Source: an uncultured Muribaculaceae bacterium
GTDB taxonomy: Bacteria; Bacteroidota; Bacteroidia; Bacteroidales; Muribaculaceae
DNA: 64,000 nt
Assembly: GCA_910586565.1 (NCBI GenBank)
Contig: CAJUIT010000002.1
Location: 62,001-126,000, forward strand
Direction: 5' to 3'
Both the position numbers and the translations under genes were made by a program. Shown in pieces: positions 10,120 through 19,909 of the stretch (the first letter of the stretch is position 1; each line of letters starts with the position of its first letter). A model generated the notes under the pieces. The model ran no database searches and was not told the DNA's origin. It saw only the letters and a program-made list of their open reading frames with translations.

Positions 10120-12363
10120 TCATTTCGTCCACTTCACATTCAGTTTTTCGATTCTCTTAGAATCAGGTCCTACAAAGATAATGAAATCGCCCTCATCCCA
10201 GCCATAATTAAGCTCGGAATCGTAATATTTCAGTTTGTCGGCGGTCACATCGAAGCTCACCTGCTTTGTTTCGCCGGGAGCGAGTTCCACTTTGGCGAAA
10301 TCCTTCAGCTCAATCATGGGGCGAGATATTTTCGCAACAGGGTCGTTGATGTAGAGCTGCACAATTTCTTTGCCGGGCATGGTTCCGAGGTTGGTAACAT
10401 CCACAGTCACACGAATTTTGTCGTTGTCACCCTTAGCCTCGAGTTTGTCGGCACGCAGATTCTCATATTTGTAATCGTTGTAGCTCAAGCCGTAGCCGAA
10501 GGGATAGAGCGGGTCGTTGGTCGAATCGATATATTTTGTGGTGGCCCAGAAACCGCTGTAGGGGCGTCCGGTGCGTAATGCGTTGTAATACAAGGGAATC
10601 TGACCCACATTGCGCGGCCATGTGGAGGTGAGTTTAGCCGAGGGAGCCTCCTTGCCGGTGAGGATGTCGGCGAGTGCTTCGGGAGCCATCGTGCCGCCAT
10701 GCCATGCCTGGAGGATGGTGTTGAATTCTTCGTCGATTTCGGGAATAATCAGCGGACGGCCGCTCATAAGCACAACCACAACCGGTTTGCCGGTGGCTTT
10801 CATGGCTTTGAGCAGGTTCATCTGAGCTTCGGCAAGGGTGGGATTGGTGAGGTTGTGTGCCTCGCCGCTCCAGATGGCGGGCTCACCGACGGTGGCGATA
10901 ATCACGTCGGCATCGGCAACATCGGCAACGGCCTGCATCAGCAGCGAATCGGAGGGGTGTTTGCCCCCCTGCTTGTAGATGGCGGGAGCCTCGGTCCAGT
11001 TTGAGCCCTGCGAGAAGATTACTTCGGTGCCGGGACCAACCTCACGCTGCAGTGCCTCCACAATTGTGCTCATGGTGTCGGCCGACATGCCGTAGCTCCA
11101 TGTGCCGAGGAGTTCGCCGCGTTCCTGCCCCAGTGGACCCACAACGGCGATTTTCTTCGCCGGTTTGAGCGGCAGGGTTTTGTCGCTGTTCTTCAGCAGC
11201 ACGATTGATTCGCGTGCCAGACGGCGGGCGACATCGAGATTTTCGGGCGACAGGATTGTTTCCTGACGTTTGTCTTTATTGGTGTAGTAGAGCCAAGGAT
11301 CTTTGAACAGACCGAGCTTGTATTTCGCTTCGAGAACGCGGCGGCAGGCTGTGTTGATTTCCTTCTCGCTCACACGCCCTTCGGCAACCGATTTTTCAAG
11401 ACATGCCACATAGAGGCTCGCGCTCATATCCATGTCTGTGCCGGCCTTGAGGGCCATTTCGGCAACGGTCTGGGGGTCGCCTACACCATGCTCAATCATC
11501 TCGGCGATGGCATTTGCATCGGATACGATAAAGCCGTCGAAGCCCCACTGGTCACGGATAAGGTCGGTCATTACCTTGCGGTTACCGGTGGAAGGAATCC
11601 CGTTCACAACGTTGAATGAGGTCATGCCCGACCCTGCGCCGGCATCGAAAGCCGCCTTGTAGGTGGGGAGATAGTAGTTATAGGCGGTCACATCATCCAT
11701 CGACACGGTGTTGTAGTCGCGCCCGGCCTCCGAAGCTCCGTAGAGCACGAGGTGTTTTGTGCATGCCATGATTGATTGGGGGTCCTGCAGGTCGTCCCCC
11801 TGATATCCGCGCACCATAGCCTGTGCTACAAGCGAACCTAAATAAGGGTCCTCACCGGCACCTTCGGCCACACGTCCCCAGCGGGGGTCGCGGCTGATGT
11901 CGACCATCGGGGCGAAAGTCCAGTTGATGCCGAAGGCCGAAGCCTCGCGGGCAGCAACTCGCGCGCTCTCTTCAAGCAGCGGAAGATTCCACGAGCTCGA
12001 CGAACCCAGAGGGATGGGGAAAGTGGTGTAGTAGCCGTGAACAACGTCGAGACCCGTAATCATGGGGATGAACACCCTCATGTTATCCTCGGCGAAACGC
12101 TGTGCATCCTCGGCCGCTTTCGGGTCGAAACCTCCGATTGAGCTCACAAGCCCCTCCTTGATTGCAACATCAAGACCCTTGGCGCTCCCCACTACTTTTG
12201 GGGAACCCACACCGCCGAGATTGAGCTGGCCGATGCGCTCCTTGAGGGTCATGCGACCCATGAGGTCGTCGATAAACTTATCCATCTGCGGGTCGGTGCC
12301 CGGTTTTGCCACAGCGAGCAGAGCTGCTACCGAAAGGGCTGCGGCGGTGAGGTTTCGCTTCAT
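10120..12363 (-). CDS. bglX: GH3 beta-glucosidase (BglX-like), periplasmic
   Basis: The ATG at 12363 is preferred because the protein then begins MKRNLTAAALSVAALLAVAK, a normal signal peptide; an in-frame ATG 18 codons upstream only adds unrelated residues. The 747-residue protein has a GH3 N-terminal barrel (ITGLDVVHGYYTTFPIPLG, RDPRWGRVAEGAGEDPYL, KHLVLYGASEAGRDYNTV). The nucleophile Asp lies in GFIVSDANAI near residue 283. A GH3 C-terminal domain (VVVLMSGRPLIIP, AWHGGTMAPEALADILTG) and a fibronectin-III-like end (PGKEIVQLYINDP to VKWTK) follow. It releases beta-linked glucose from oligosaccharides or aryl glycosides. It lies upstream of the GH37-like gene on the same strand with a 147-bp gap. 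Confidence 0.93.
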   Translation of the reverse strand: MKRNLTAAALSVAALLAVAKPGTDPQMDKFIDDLMGRMTLKERIGQLNLGGVGSPKVVGSAKGLDVAIKEGLVSSIGGFDPKAAEDAQRFAEDNMRVFIPMITGLDVVHGYYTTFPIPLGSSSSWNLPLLEESARVAAREASAFGINWTFAPMVDISRDPRWGRVAEGAGEDPYLGSLVAQAMVRGYQGDDLQDPQSIMACTKHLVLYGASEAGRDYNTVSMDDVTAYNYYLPTYKAAFDAGAGSGMTSFNVVNGIPSTGNRKVMTDLIRDQWGFDGFIVSDANAIAEMIEHGVGDPQTVAEMALKAGTDMDMSASLYVACLEKSVAEGRVSEKEINTACRRVLEAKYKLGLFKDPWLYYTNKDKRQETILSPENLDVARRLARESIVLLKNSDKTLPLKPAKKIAVVGPLGQERGELLGTWSYGMSADTMSTIVEALQREVGPGTEVIFSQGSNWTEAPAIYKQGGKHPSDSLLMQAVADVADADVIIATVGEPAIWSGEAHNLTNPTLAEAQMNLLKAMKATGKPVVVVLMSGRPLIIPEIDEEFNTILQAWHGGTMAPEALADILTGKEAPSAKLTSTWPRNVGQIPLYYNALRTGRPYSGFWATTKYIDSTNDPLYPFGYGLSYNDYKYENLRADKLEAKGDNDKIRVTVDVTNLGTMPGKEIVQLYINDPVAKISRPMIELKDFAKVELAPGETKQVSFDVTADKLKYYDSELNYGWDEGDFIIFVGPDSKRIEKLNVKWTK

Positions 12364-12633
12364 GTCTTTTTTAAGGATGTTATGGATGTTAAAAATTTTA
12401 CCGGCATGTATCTGCACGCGGTTTTCACCCCCGGCAGATACATAATAAATGACGATTATATACTTGAATTTTTGGTAGCCCTACCCTGCTTTTGCTGCAA
12501 ATGCGGGCTATGGATGAGGAAGGTGGCCGGTAAATTAGTTTTCAGTTTTCAGTTTTTAGTTTTTCAGTTTTTGGTTAAGTGGGTGGTCAGTTTTAAGAGG
12601 AGTGGAGAGCCGGAGCTTTCATCGGGAAAAGAG
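12364..12633. other. Intergenic gap with low-complexity tract
   Basis: A 270-bp gap between the second rhamnosidase-like gene and the GH3 gene. A degenerate tandem run of TTTTCAG/TTTTTAG units lies at about 12537-12575. No exact TAnnTTTG box was found on the minus strand. Confidence 0.5.
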
Positions 12634-14433
12634 TCAGCGCACGGGGTCGTAGGTGAGCACGTCGCCTGAGGCTTTGTTCACCACTTTCACACCGCGGGGA
12701 GCTTTCACGTGGCAGAGGGGTGAACCGTCGGCCTGACGTGTAACTTCCACTTCCACAGCTCCGTGGGGTGTGGGGAATGCGCCCTTCACCCATTCGAGAT
12801 TGCCGAGATAGGGGTCAACCTCGATGGTTGCGCATCCGGGTTCGAGCGGGCGAACACCGAGCACATGACGCGAAAGCCATGATGTGGGACCCGATGCCCA
12901 GCCGTGGCACAGGCTTAGGCGCAGACCTTTGTAGCAGTAGGCACCGCCACCGGCATGGATGTCATATTTGTCGGAGGGAACGAACTCGTCGATGCGTGCG
13001 GCATTGGCCACGTCGGAGTATTTGAGGTCCTCCCAGAATGTTGTCGCACCGAGGTCGAGCATGGCGCCCCAATAGTCCGACATAAGTTTCATGGCCTCAT
13101 CCTTCTTTCCCTGCATCGCAAGGGCTTCGAGCATGTAGTAGCCATAGAATGTTGAGAATCCGTCGGCACCGTTCTCTTCAATCACAGCGGTTGCTTTTGC
13201 AGGATTGTCAATGCGCCCCGAAATGATTCCGAGAGCCGAAGCCTGCTTGTTGCCGAGATTCTTCGCTTTCACCTTATCCATGCGTTTGAGGCATGCGCGG
13301 GCGTCGGCAAGCATCTCGTCGTCATCGAGATAGCCGGCGATATCCTCGGCAGCTTTCATAGCCATGTAGGTCATCGACTGCAAACCGGAGGCAATGATTT
13401 CGGGCGATTCGGAGGTGGGCCAGTCGAGGAAGCGCTGCCCCTCGAGTTTCGAGCCGAGCTGCTCGCGGCCGTTTTTGTCGACGTGTGAGTCAATCTGCGC
13501 CACAAGGCCGCGGATGTAGGGCTGCTGACGGCGGAGATAATCGATATTTCCCTGATATAAATAGAGGTCGCGATGAATGATGAGCCACCATATCGAGTAG
13601 CTGCACATGTTGTTCATCCATCCGGGCAGCGGGGTGTCGGTCACGGCATAGTCAAGCGATTTGTTGACAACGGGCATTTCGCCCCACACGCTTGCAATTG
13701 TCATAACCTCGGGGTGCATGTCACCCAGCCACACAAGGCGGTCGCGCTTGATGCCGTCCCACACATAATCCTGCATGTTGAGTTTCACGGTGTAGGCACC
13801 CGTCTGCCAAATGTCGTTGAGGCGTTGGTCGGAGCACTCGAAGCTGCCGATTTCGGGGTCGTCGCGAAGAAATGAACGTGCCTCCACATAGCGCAGCTCG
13901 AAGGGTTCATCGGTGTCGAGCACGTCGATGCGGGCAAAACGGAAGCCGCTCTTGCCGCATTCCACGCTTCCGAGCCAGGGCACGCTCACGATGAAATCGC
14001 GCAGCGAATGCTCGTTGGTGGGATTCTGTGGATTGTCGTCGATGTCAACATCGCTCATGGCTTCGGTAACCGATTCGCCGAGGCACACACGCAGCTGCTT
14101 CGACTTCTGCGTTTTCGGCATTCCGCTGAATATTTTCAAACCGCCATAGATTTCTTTGCCGAAATCGAGCAGCACGGAGGCTTTGCGGCCGGGATGCGAG
14201 ACGAGCACCGCCGACTTTGCGGCGTCGTTGACGCTCACCTGCCCCGAGAAAGGCTGAAGAAGCACATCGGCATTTTTAATGTCGGTGCCCGTTGTGTCAG
14301 ACATCCACACGATGCGTGTCGGCGACAGGGGCGTTTCCTTTATATCGGCCCTTGCACCGGCCACACTAACGGCTACTGCCGGCAAAATGAGCAACAGACG
14401 CGGCAACAGTGTTTTTATTGTGGTCATGGTCAT
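12634..14433 (-). CDS. Alpha-L-rhamnosidase-related six-hairpin glycosidase (short GH78-like)
   Basis: A 599-residue exported protein (signal about 1-29). It is shorter than classical GH78 enzymes because it lacks some accessory beta domains. An N-terminal beta-sandwich (VSHPGRKASVLLDFGKEIYGG) leads into an (alpha/alpha)6 barrel. The family motif is YVWDGIKRDRLVWLGDMHPE near residue 225, with Asp(0), Asp(+5) and Asp(+12). GATTFWEDL near residue 467 is the expected general-base region, and the C-terminal HGWASGPTSWLSRHVLGVRP block is typical. Position +5 is Asp where GH78 enzymes usually have the acid Glu. It is the gene nearest the divergent regulator, so probably the first gene of the minus-strand hydrolase series. 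Confidence 0.85.
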   Translation of the reverse strand: MTMTTIKTLLPRLLLILPAVAVSVAGARADIKETPLSPTRIVWMSDTTGTDIKNADVLLQPFSGQVSVNDAAKSAVLVSHPGRKASVLLDFGKEIYGGLKIFSGMPKTQKSKQLRVCLGESVTEAMSDVDIDDNPQNPTNEHSLRDFIVSVPWLGSVECGKSGFRFARIDVLDTDEPFELRYVEARSFLRDDPEIGSFECSDQRLNDIWQTGAYTVKLNMQDYVWDGIKRDRLVWLGDMHPEVMTIASVWGEMPVVNKSLDYAVTDTPLPGWMNNMCSYSIWWLIIHRDLYLYQGNIDYLRRQQPYIRGLVAQIDSHVDKNGREQLGSKLEGQRFLDWPTSESPEIIASGLQSMTYMAMKAAEDIAGYLDDDEMLADARACLKRMDKVKAKNLGNKQASALGIISGRIDNPAKATAVIEENGADGFSTFYGYYMLEALAMQGKKDEAMKLMSDYWGAMLDLGATTFWEDLKYSDVANAARIDEFVPSDKYDIHAGGGAYCYKGLRLSLCHGWASGPTSWLSRHVLGVRPLEPGCATIEVDPYLGNLEWVKGAFPTPHGAVEVEVTRQADGSPLCHVKAPRGVKVVNKASGDVLTYDPVR

Positions 14434-14804
14434 GAATAAGGTGTGATTATGATTGGGTCAAAAAAATGTGCCAACCGTTTTCCTACGGTTTGACATGTAC
14501 AAAATTGGTTACATTCACATTCAAACGCTGTCTCAATTTTCCCAATAATTTTTCAAGCGGTTTTAATGGCGCGCGCACATGTAAGATTTGTTCCAAAGAT
14601 TGCCGTTTTTGTTCCAAACAACACACGCGCCTCTCGCGCGGGCGCAATCATTAGCTTATTTTGTGTAATTTCGTGATGAAAAGAATCTCCCGGGCAATTT
14701 TCATCCCGGCTCTTTCAGCCAACCAATCAACCATGCCGCCCCACACGCGCGGGAACGGCCACCATGCTAAAACTACTCGCAACACAATCTTTTTCCGATA
14801 ACCG
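14434..14804. promoter_or_regulatory. Divergent regulatory gap between the hydrolases and the HTCS gene
   Basis: A 371-bp gap between divergent genes, the expected site for HTCS binding and for both promoters. A one-mismatch -7 box for the plus strand (TAATTTCG, 14666-14673) would give the HTCS mRNA a leader of about 125 nt; no good -33 box accompanies it. I found no exact TAnnTTTG match for the minus strand. Confidence 0.35.
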
Positions 14805-17800
14805 ATGTTGACCATCTCAACTGTGCGTGCCGCCCTGAGCCGCCGGCACAAATGCGTGAAAGCCCTCGCTGCAGCGGCCATCATTGCCATCTTCCCGCCC
14901 CTCATCACCCGGGCCAACGGGAACTATCTGCCGGCTTCGAGAGATAACCTCCCCAACCTCCATGTCAATGCAATGGCCCAGGACAGCCTCGGCTACATCT
15001 GGGTGGGCACCGCCAACGGGCTCTGCCGTGACAAGGGGAACGGCTACGATATTTTCACCTCCGACAAGGGGAACCCCTCCACAATCCCGTCGAACAACGT
15101 CACCGCCCTGCTCTACCGCAACGGCACCCTGTGGGTTGCCACCGCCCGCGGCATTGCATCGAAAGACGCCCCCGCTACCGGATTCGTGCGCTATTCGGTG
15201 AAAGCCGACCACCAGCAACCCGACGGCTACTACCACGGATTCATCGTCTACAACGGAAAACTCTACGCCTACGGCTACAACGGTCTCTATGAAATCGACA
15301 GTGACAACCGCCTGCTTGTGCCGAAAGTGAATTTCGATCACCACGACATCGAGGCGGCCGCCATCGACTCGTCGGGACGTCTGTGGGTTGCATCGGGGGA
15401 AGAACTCATCTGCCTCGACTCAAATCTTGAAGCTACACGCCGTGTGGCCGTGCCTGCCGGCAGCACAGTGAAATCCATGCTCACCGACGGGAGCTACATT
15501 CTGCTGGGTTCCGACAACGGTTTTCTCCGCTTCGACCCCGCCACCACACAGATTATCCCCATGCCGGGAGCCGAGGCGCTTGCCCACACACCGGTCAACA
15601 CCATTCTCCCGCTGCAGAACACCGACAAACTGATTATCGGCACACGCGGCCAGGGACCGCAGCTTTTCGACAAGTCAACCGGCGCCCTCCACACCGTCAC
15701 CGGCAAGTTCAACCTCAACAAAATTCCGTCGGTCGATGTAACCACCGCATTCCTCGACCGGGAGAGCAACCTGTGGTTCGGCACATTCGACAAAGGTGTG
15801 TTCCGCCTGTCGAACAGCCCGCAGATGTTCAATGCCGACGATGCCCTCTACGAAGCCTACCGCGACCGCTTCGTCACCCGCATAAAGGGTGATGCCAACG
15901 GCCGCTTCTGGGTGGGCACACGCTACCGCGGCCTGAGCCTCTACAATCCCGCCACTCAAAAGGTTACCTATTTCTCCCCTGCCTCCTATCCCTGGCTGCG
16001 CGAATTTCCCACACAGTTTGTGCAGGAGCTGTTCATCGACTCGGCAGGGCGCCTGTGGGTGGGGATGGATAACGGCCTGTTTGTGTGCCGCATCAACCCC
16101 AACGGCATCCCTTCCCATCTGCTCACCATTCCGCGCACCGGCAATGTGGTGACCATTGCCGAAGATGCCAACAAACGGGTGTGGGTAGGTTCGGCCGACG
16201 GTGGAATACGCATCTTCAACAGCGACCTTTCCGAAGTCGACAACGCCTCCGTTCCCACTTTCTCATCCAACAACATCACCCGCCTGCTCCCCTACGACGA
16301 TAACCACATGCTTGTGGCATCGTTTCTCGACAATATCTACATCGTCGATACCAACACCCTGAAAGCCACCCCGCTCAACCCCGCGCATCAGTCGCAATGG
16401 GACATGGCCATCGACGTGTTCTATTCAAAAGACGGCAATCTGTGGATTGGCACCTACGACAACGGACTCCTCGCCTACACCCCGGCCACAAAACAGCTCC
16501 GCCATTTCACCGATTTCAAGAGCCACGACATCCTGGCCATCAGTGAGGATACCGGTGGAAACATCTGGTGTTGCTCATCCTACGGCATCTACCGCATCGA
16601 CCCGGCCACAGGCTCAATCCACTCCTACCTCAAAAATTCAGGCATCAGCGGCAACCAGTATCACGAGAAGTGCACCTTCACCGACCGCAACGGCCACATT
16701 TATTTCGGCGGAAACTACGGCATACAGCAGATTTCGCCCGAGAACATCGCCACTTCGCCACATCATGTTCCCATCTATCTCACCGAGCTGCTGACACTTA
16801 ACCGCGCTCCCGAGGAGAACGACGTGATAACCACCACCGACCTCCCGTTCCTGAAAAATCTCGACCTCGACTATAACAACAACGCCCTCAGCATCGGTTT
16901 CACCGGGCTCAACTACGATTCCCCCGTTGAGTATGCCTACATGCTCGAAGGGTTCGACAAGATGTGGATTTTCCCCGGCGAATACAACCACGCCATCTAC
17001 TCCAATCTTCCCGCCGGAAAATACCGCTTCATGGTGAAGGTGAAGGATAACGACATGTGGAGCGAGCCGTCGCAGCTGCTTGTTGTGAATGTGTCGGAGG
17101 CGCCCTGGCTCCACCCCCTGGCAAAGGCGGGCTATGTGGTGTGCATCATCCTCCTTATCATCACCCTCACCCAGCTCTACATTCGGCTGCGACTCGAAAA
17201 AGGTCGCCTTGAGCTTGCCGAGAAACAGATGGAGGATGAGCGACTTATGTCGCAGCGAAAGGTGAACTTTTTCAACAACATCTCCCACGAGCTGCGCACT
17301 CCCATCACCCTCATCTATGCCCCGGTGAAGTTCCTGCGAAAGAATTTCAGGCAGATGGATTCCAACGAGGTTGAGAACTCTCTCGAATATATCGACCGCA
17401 ACGTTGACCGCCTGCTCACACTCACAACCCAGATTCTGAAATTCCGCACCGTGCAGGGGGAAACACTCCCGCTGCAGGTCGACTGGCACGACCCTGTTGA
17501 GCAGACCGAGAACATAATCCGTCTCTACAACATCTACGCCGCCGAAAAAGACCTCTCGGTGAGCTTCTCCTCGTCGCACGACAGCCTGAAGGTTGTGTAT
17601 GATGCCGACAAGCTCGAAAAGATTGTGAACATCCTGCTTTTCAACGCAGTGAAATACACTCCGCCGAAAGGGCACATCTCCGTGCGCCTCGAACTCACCG
17701 ACCACCCCGAGGGTGCACCCGACGCCAAAGGGCATTGGCTTGAGGTGAGTGTTACCGACGACGGTGTGGGAATCCCGATGGACGACCGCAAATCGCTGTT

Positions 17801-19016
17801 CACCCGCTTCAAACGCTTCTTCAACCCGTTCAGCAACCGCAAAGAGGGTGGCTTCGGCATCGGGCTCAACTTCGTCAACCATCTTGTTGAAAAGCATCAC
17901 GGCGTGATAACCTATCGCCCCAACACGGTGAAAGGAACAACATTCATCGTCGACCTCCCCGTTGACCGCGAATTCTACAAACCCTCGGAATGGGTGGCCG
18001 ACAACACCGACAAGCCTACCCGGAAAACCGAACCCGACGACCACCACATTGTGCCCACCGTGCTCAACGAAATAAAACTCGACCCCACAGCGCCGGCTCC
18101 CGCCACTACGGTTGAACCGACCGCTGAACCGCCAGTTGACGACCCCGAAAACACCGCTCACGACGAGCCCGAAGAGGAGCCCGAAGCTGCCACCCGCCAC
18201 AAGATTCTCGTTGTTGAGGATAAGAAGGAGATGGCCGACTTCATCGCCTCGGTGTTCTGCAACGAAAGTGATGTTATTCTCGCCGCCGACGGACGCGAGG
18301 GCTTGCAGAAAGCCATCGACGAGCTCCCCGACGTTATTATCTCCGACGTGATGATGCCGATGATGACCGGCTACGAGATGCTTTCGCGGATAAAAACCGA
18401 AGCTGCAACATGCCACATTCCCGTGGTTCTCCTCACCGCCAAATCGCGCGACGAGGATAAAATCAAGGGATATGACACCGGTGCCGACCTCTACATGGAG
18501 AAACCGTTCAACCCCGATGTGCTCTATGCGGCCGTTAATTCGGTGCTTGCCAAGCTCGAACGACAGAAACATCAGGTGGTGCAGACAGCAGGAACCGCTG
18601 AAACACCCCCGGCCGATGAAATGGCACCGCTCGACCGCAAGTTCCTCACAAAACTCTATGCCTACATCAACGACAACATAGGCAATTCCGACCTCAACGT
18701 GAACCTGTTAGGCAGAGAGTTGGGATTCTCGCGCACCAACTTCTACCGCAAAATAAAGGCGCTCACAGGCGTTACCCCCAACGACCTTTTGCGCGTGTGC
18801 CGCCTCAACCGTGCCGCCCAACTGCTGCTCACACGCGAATACACAATCGGTGAAATCTCCGACATGACCGGTTTCGGAACCCAAAGCCACTTCTCCAACC
18901 TGTTCAAGAAACATTTCGGAGTATCGCCCCGCGATTATGTGGCCTCCAACGGCAAAACCGCCACCCCTCCCGCCGACCCCACAACCGTCGCCGACGATGC
19001 CCCCGATGAAGCCTAA
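14805..19016 (+). CDS. Hybrid two-component system regulator (periplasmic sensor, histidine kinase, receiver, AraC HTH)
   Basis: A 1403-residue one-protein signalling system typical of Bacteroidetes glycan loci. An N-terminal signal/anchor (about 18-38) precedes a periplasmic region of two seven-bladed propellers (repeated IWVGT / LWVGM / LWIGT strands, about 45-690) and a Y_Y_Y domain. A transmembrane helix (VVCIILLIITLTQLYIRLRL) lies near 778. The kinase has the H-box NNISHELRTPITLI (about 828), an N-box (LLFNAVKYTP) and G-boxes (DDGVGIP, GFGIGLNFV). A long Pro/Thr/Glu-rich linker leads to the receiver (ILVVEDKKEMADF, phospho-Asp in IISDVMMPMMTG near 1180) and a C-terminal AraC-type double HTH (about 1300-1390). 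It should bind a glycan fragment in the periplasm and activate the divergent hydrolase genes. Confidence 0.96.
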   Translation: MLTISTVRAALSRRHKCVKALAAAAIIAIFPPLITRANGNYLPASRDNLPNLHVNAMAQDSLGYIWVGTANGLCRDKGNGYDIFTSDKGNPSTIPSNNVTALLYRNGTLWVATARGIASKDAPATGFVRYSVKADHQQPDGYYHGFIVYNGKLYAYGYNGLYEIDSDNRLLVPKVNFDHHDIEAAAIDSSGRLWVASGEELICLDSNLEATRRVAVPAGSTVKSMLTDGSYILLGSDNGFLRFDPATTQIIPMPGAEALAHTPVNTILPLQNTDKLIIGTRGQGPQLFDKSTGALHTVTGKFNLNKIPSVDVTTAFLDRESNLWFGTFDKGVFRLSNSPQMFNADDALYEAYRDRFVTRIKGDANGRFWVGTRYRGLSLYNPATQKVTYFSPASYPWLREFPTQFVQELFIDSAGRLWVGMDNGLFVCRINPNGIPSHLLTIPRTGNVVTIAEDANKRVWVGSADGGIRIFNSDLSEVDNASVPTFSSNNITRLLPYDDNHMLVASFLDNIYIVDTNTLKATPLNPAHQSQWDMAIDVFYSKDGNLWIGTYDNGLLAYTPATKQLRHFTDFKSHDILAISEDTGGNIWCCSSYGIYRIDPATGSIHSYLKNSGISGNQYHEKCTFTDRNGHIYFGGNYGIQQISPENIATSPHHVPIYLTELLTLNRAPEENDVITTTDLPFLKNLDLDYNNNALSIGFTGLNYDSPVEYAYMLEGFDKMWIFPGEYNHAIYSNLPAGKYRFMVKVKDNDMWSEPSQLLVVNVSEAPWLHPLAKAGYVVCIILLIITLTQLYIRLRLEKGRLELAEKQMEDERLMSQRKVNFFNNISHELRTPITLIYAPVKFLRKNFRQMDSNEVENSLEYIDRNVDRLLTLTTQILKFRTVQGETLPLQVDWHDPVEQTENIIRLYNIYAAEKDLSVSFSSSHDSLKVVYDADKLEKIVNILLFNAVKYTPPKGHISVRLELTDHPEGAPDAKGHWLEVSVTDDGVGIPMDDRKSLFTRFKRFFNPFSNRKEGGFGIGLNFVNHLVEKHHGVITYRPNTVKGTTFIVDLPVDREFYKPSEWVADNTDKPTRKTEPDDHHIVPTVLNEIKLDPTAPAPATTVEPTAEPPVDDPENTAHDEPEEEPEAATRHKILVVEDKKEMADFIASVFCNESDVILAADGREGLQKAIDELPDVIISDVMMPMMTGYEMLSRIKTEAATCHIPVVLLTAKSRDEDKIKGYDTGADLYMEKPFNPDVLYAAVNSVLAKLERQKHQVVQTAGTAETPPADEMAPLDRKFLTKLYAYINDNIGNSDLNVNLLGRELGFSRTNFYRKIKALTGVTPNDLLRVCRLNRAAQLLLTREYTIGEISDMTGFGTQSHFSNLFKKHFGVSPRDYVASNGKTATPPADPTTVADDAPDEA

Positions 19017-19060
19017 CCCCACGCCGGTTCAGGTTTAACCGCAAATAGCATTCCCAAATC

Positions 19061-19113
19061 ACAAGCCGCCATGCATGGTTACAAGCCGCCATGTATGGCG
19101 GCTCTACGTGCGG
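19061..19113 (-). repeat. Left 53-bp inverted repeat of the 19061-20107 cassette (REP-like)
   Basis: Contains the palindrome AGCCGCCATGTATGGCGGCT (19084-19103) followed by CTAC (19104-19107), that is GTAG plus palindrome on the minus strand. A second half-site lies at 19061-19080. The 53 bp are the reverse complement of 20055-20107 with one mismatch. Confidence 0.9.
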
Positions 19114-19137
19114 AGGAGCCGAATTATGGAAAGAATG

Positions 19138-19902
19138 TCAAAGGGCGATTGCCGGGCGATTGCACAGGGGGAGTGTTCGGAAGAACCCGGAACCTGTGGT
19201 TGGGCGGAGTCCGGCGCACCGCAAGGTTCGGACGAGAGTGTGGGGAGGACCCTCACGGGTGGATTCAGATAACGGCGGGGGTGGTTGCGGGGAGGTGTGG
19301 GTGATGAATGGGATGATGAGGTAGGTAGTGGCGTTGCGCAGGAGGATGCGCGGGGCGATGTCGGGGGTGATACGCCGGAGTTGGAGGGGGAATTTGCGGC
19401 CTCGTTTGGAGTCTTGATAGTGGAGGATAATCAGACCGCTGCCGACGTAGGGGAAGATGGCACGACAGATGTCGAGGAAGTTGAGGTGGTTGCGGCGGAA
19501 CGGGCTGTAGCTGCGGAAATCCTGCATGTTGAGCAACAGGGCGAACTCGGGGTTGCAACCGCGCAGCCCGGAGGGGTTGCGGGGTGAGAGGCTCCACAAC
19601 TTCTTGTTACCGGGGAGGCGGGTGAGGGTGCTACGGGTTGCACCCTCGCAGATGATGGCGAGAGTGTGTGGGAGGGAGAGTGAAAGGCGGTAGTGGAGAT
19701 ATTGGCGGAGAATGTGGGTGGAGTCGATGCCCGGTGGGTCGACGATGAGCATGGGAGAGGATGCGGATGCGCGCTCAAGACGAGATATGACGATGCGCTC
19801 GGCCCGCGAGAGTGGGCGGCCGATGAAGCGTGCAAAGCCACGAGAGACGGGCATGGGTGGACGCACCGACATGGCGCGGGATGTGGTGATTAGTTTGCGC
19901 AT
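19138..19902 (-). CDS. Hypothetical protein, possibly a degenerate terminase-like ATPase
   Basis: The ATG at 19902 begins MRKLITTSRAMSVRPPMPVS; a TTG one codon earlier is less likely. About 254 residues, not recognised with confidence. The order of motifs resembles a phage terminase or similar ATPase with worn catalytic sites: a strand-loop at MLIVDPPGIDS (51-61) where a Walker A would be, then LAIICEGAT, then SPRNPSGLRG (107-115) followed by FALLLNMQDF where Walker B would be, then SGLIILHYQDSK. The last 50 or so residues are Pro/Arg-rich and look like read-through into the flanking repeat. A perfect -7 box (19910-19917) sits immediately before the start codon, implying an almost leaderless mRNA. 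The gene is enclosed by inverted repeats. It could be a pseudogene. Confidence 0.5.
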   Translation of the reverse strand: MRKLITTSRAMSVRPPMPVSRGFARFIGRPLSRAERIVISRLERASASSPMLIVDPPGIDSTHILRQYLHYRLSLSLPHTLAIICEGATRSTLTRLPGNKKLWSLSPRNPSGLRGCNPEFALLLNMQDFRSYSPFRRNHLNFLDICRAIFPYVGSGLIILHYQDSKRGRKFPLQLRRITPDIAPRILLRNATTYLIIPFITHTSPQPPPPLSESTREGPPHTLVRTLRCAGLRPTTGSGFFRTLPLCNRPAIAL

Positions 19903-19909
19903 CAACGCG

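Noticed and set aside
10120..12417. A longer form of the GH3 enzyme
   Set aside because: It would bury the signal peptide 18 residues inside the protein.
16638..18572. A 644-codon open frame antisense to the HTCS gene
   Set aside because: It mirrors the kinase and receiver coding region; long antisense frames arise from the strong C-ending codon bias. The translation is His/Val/Gly-rich without domains.
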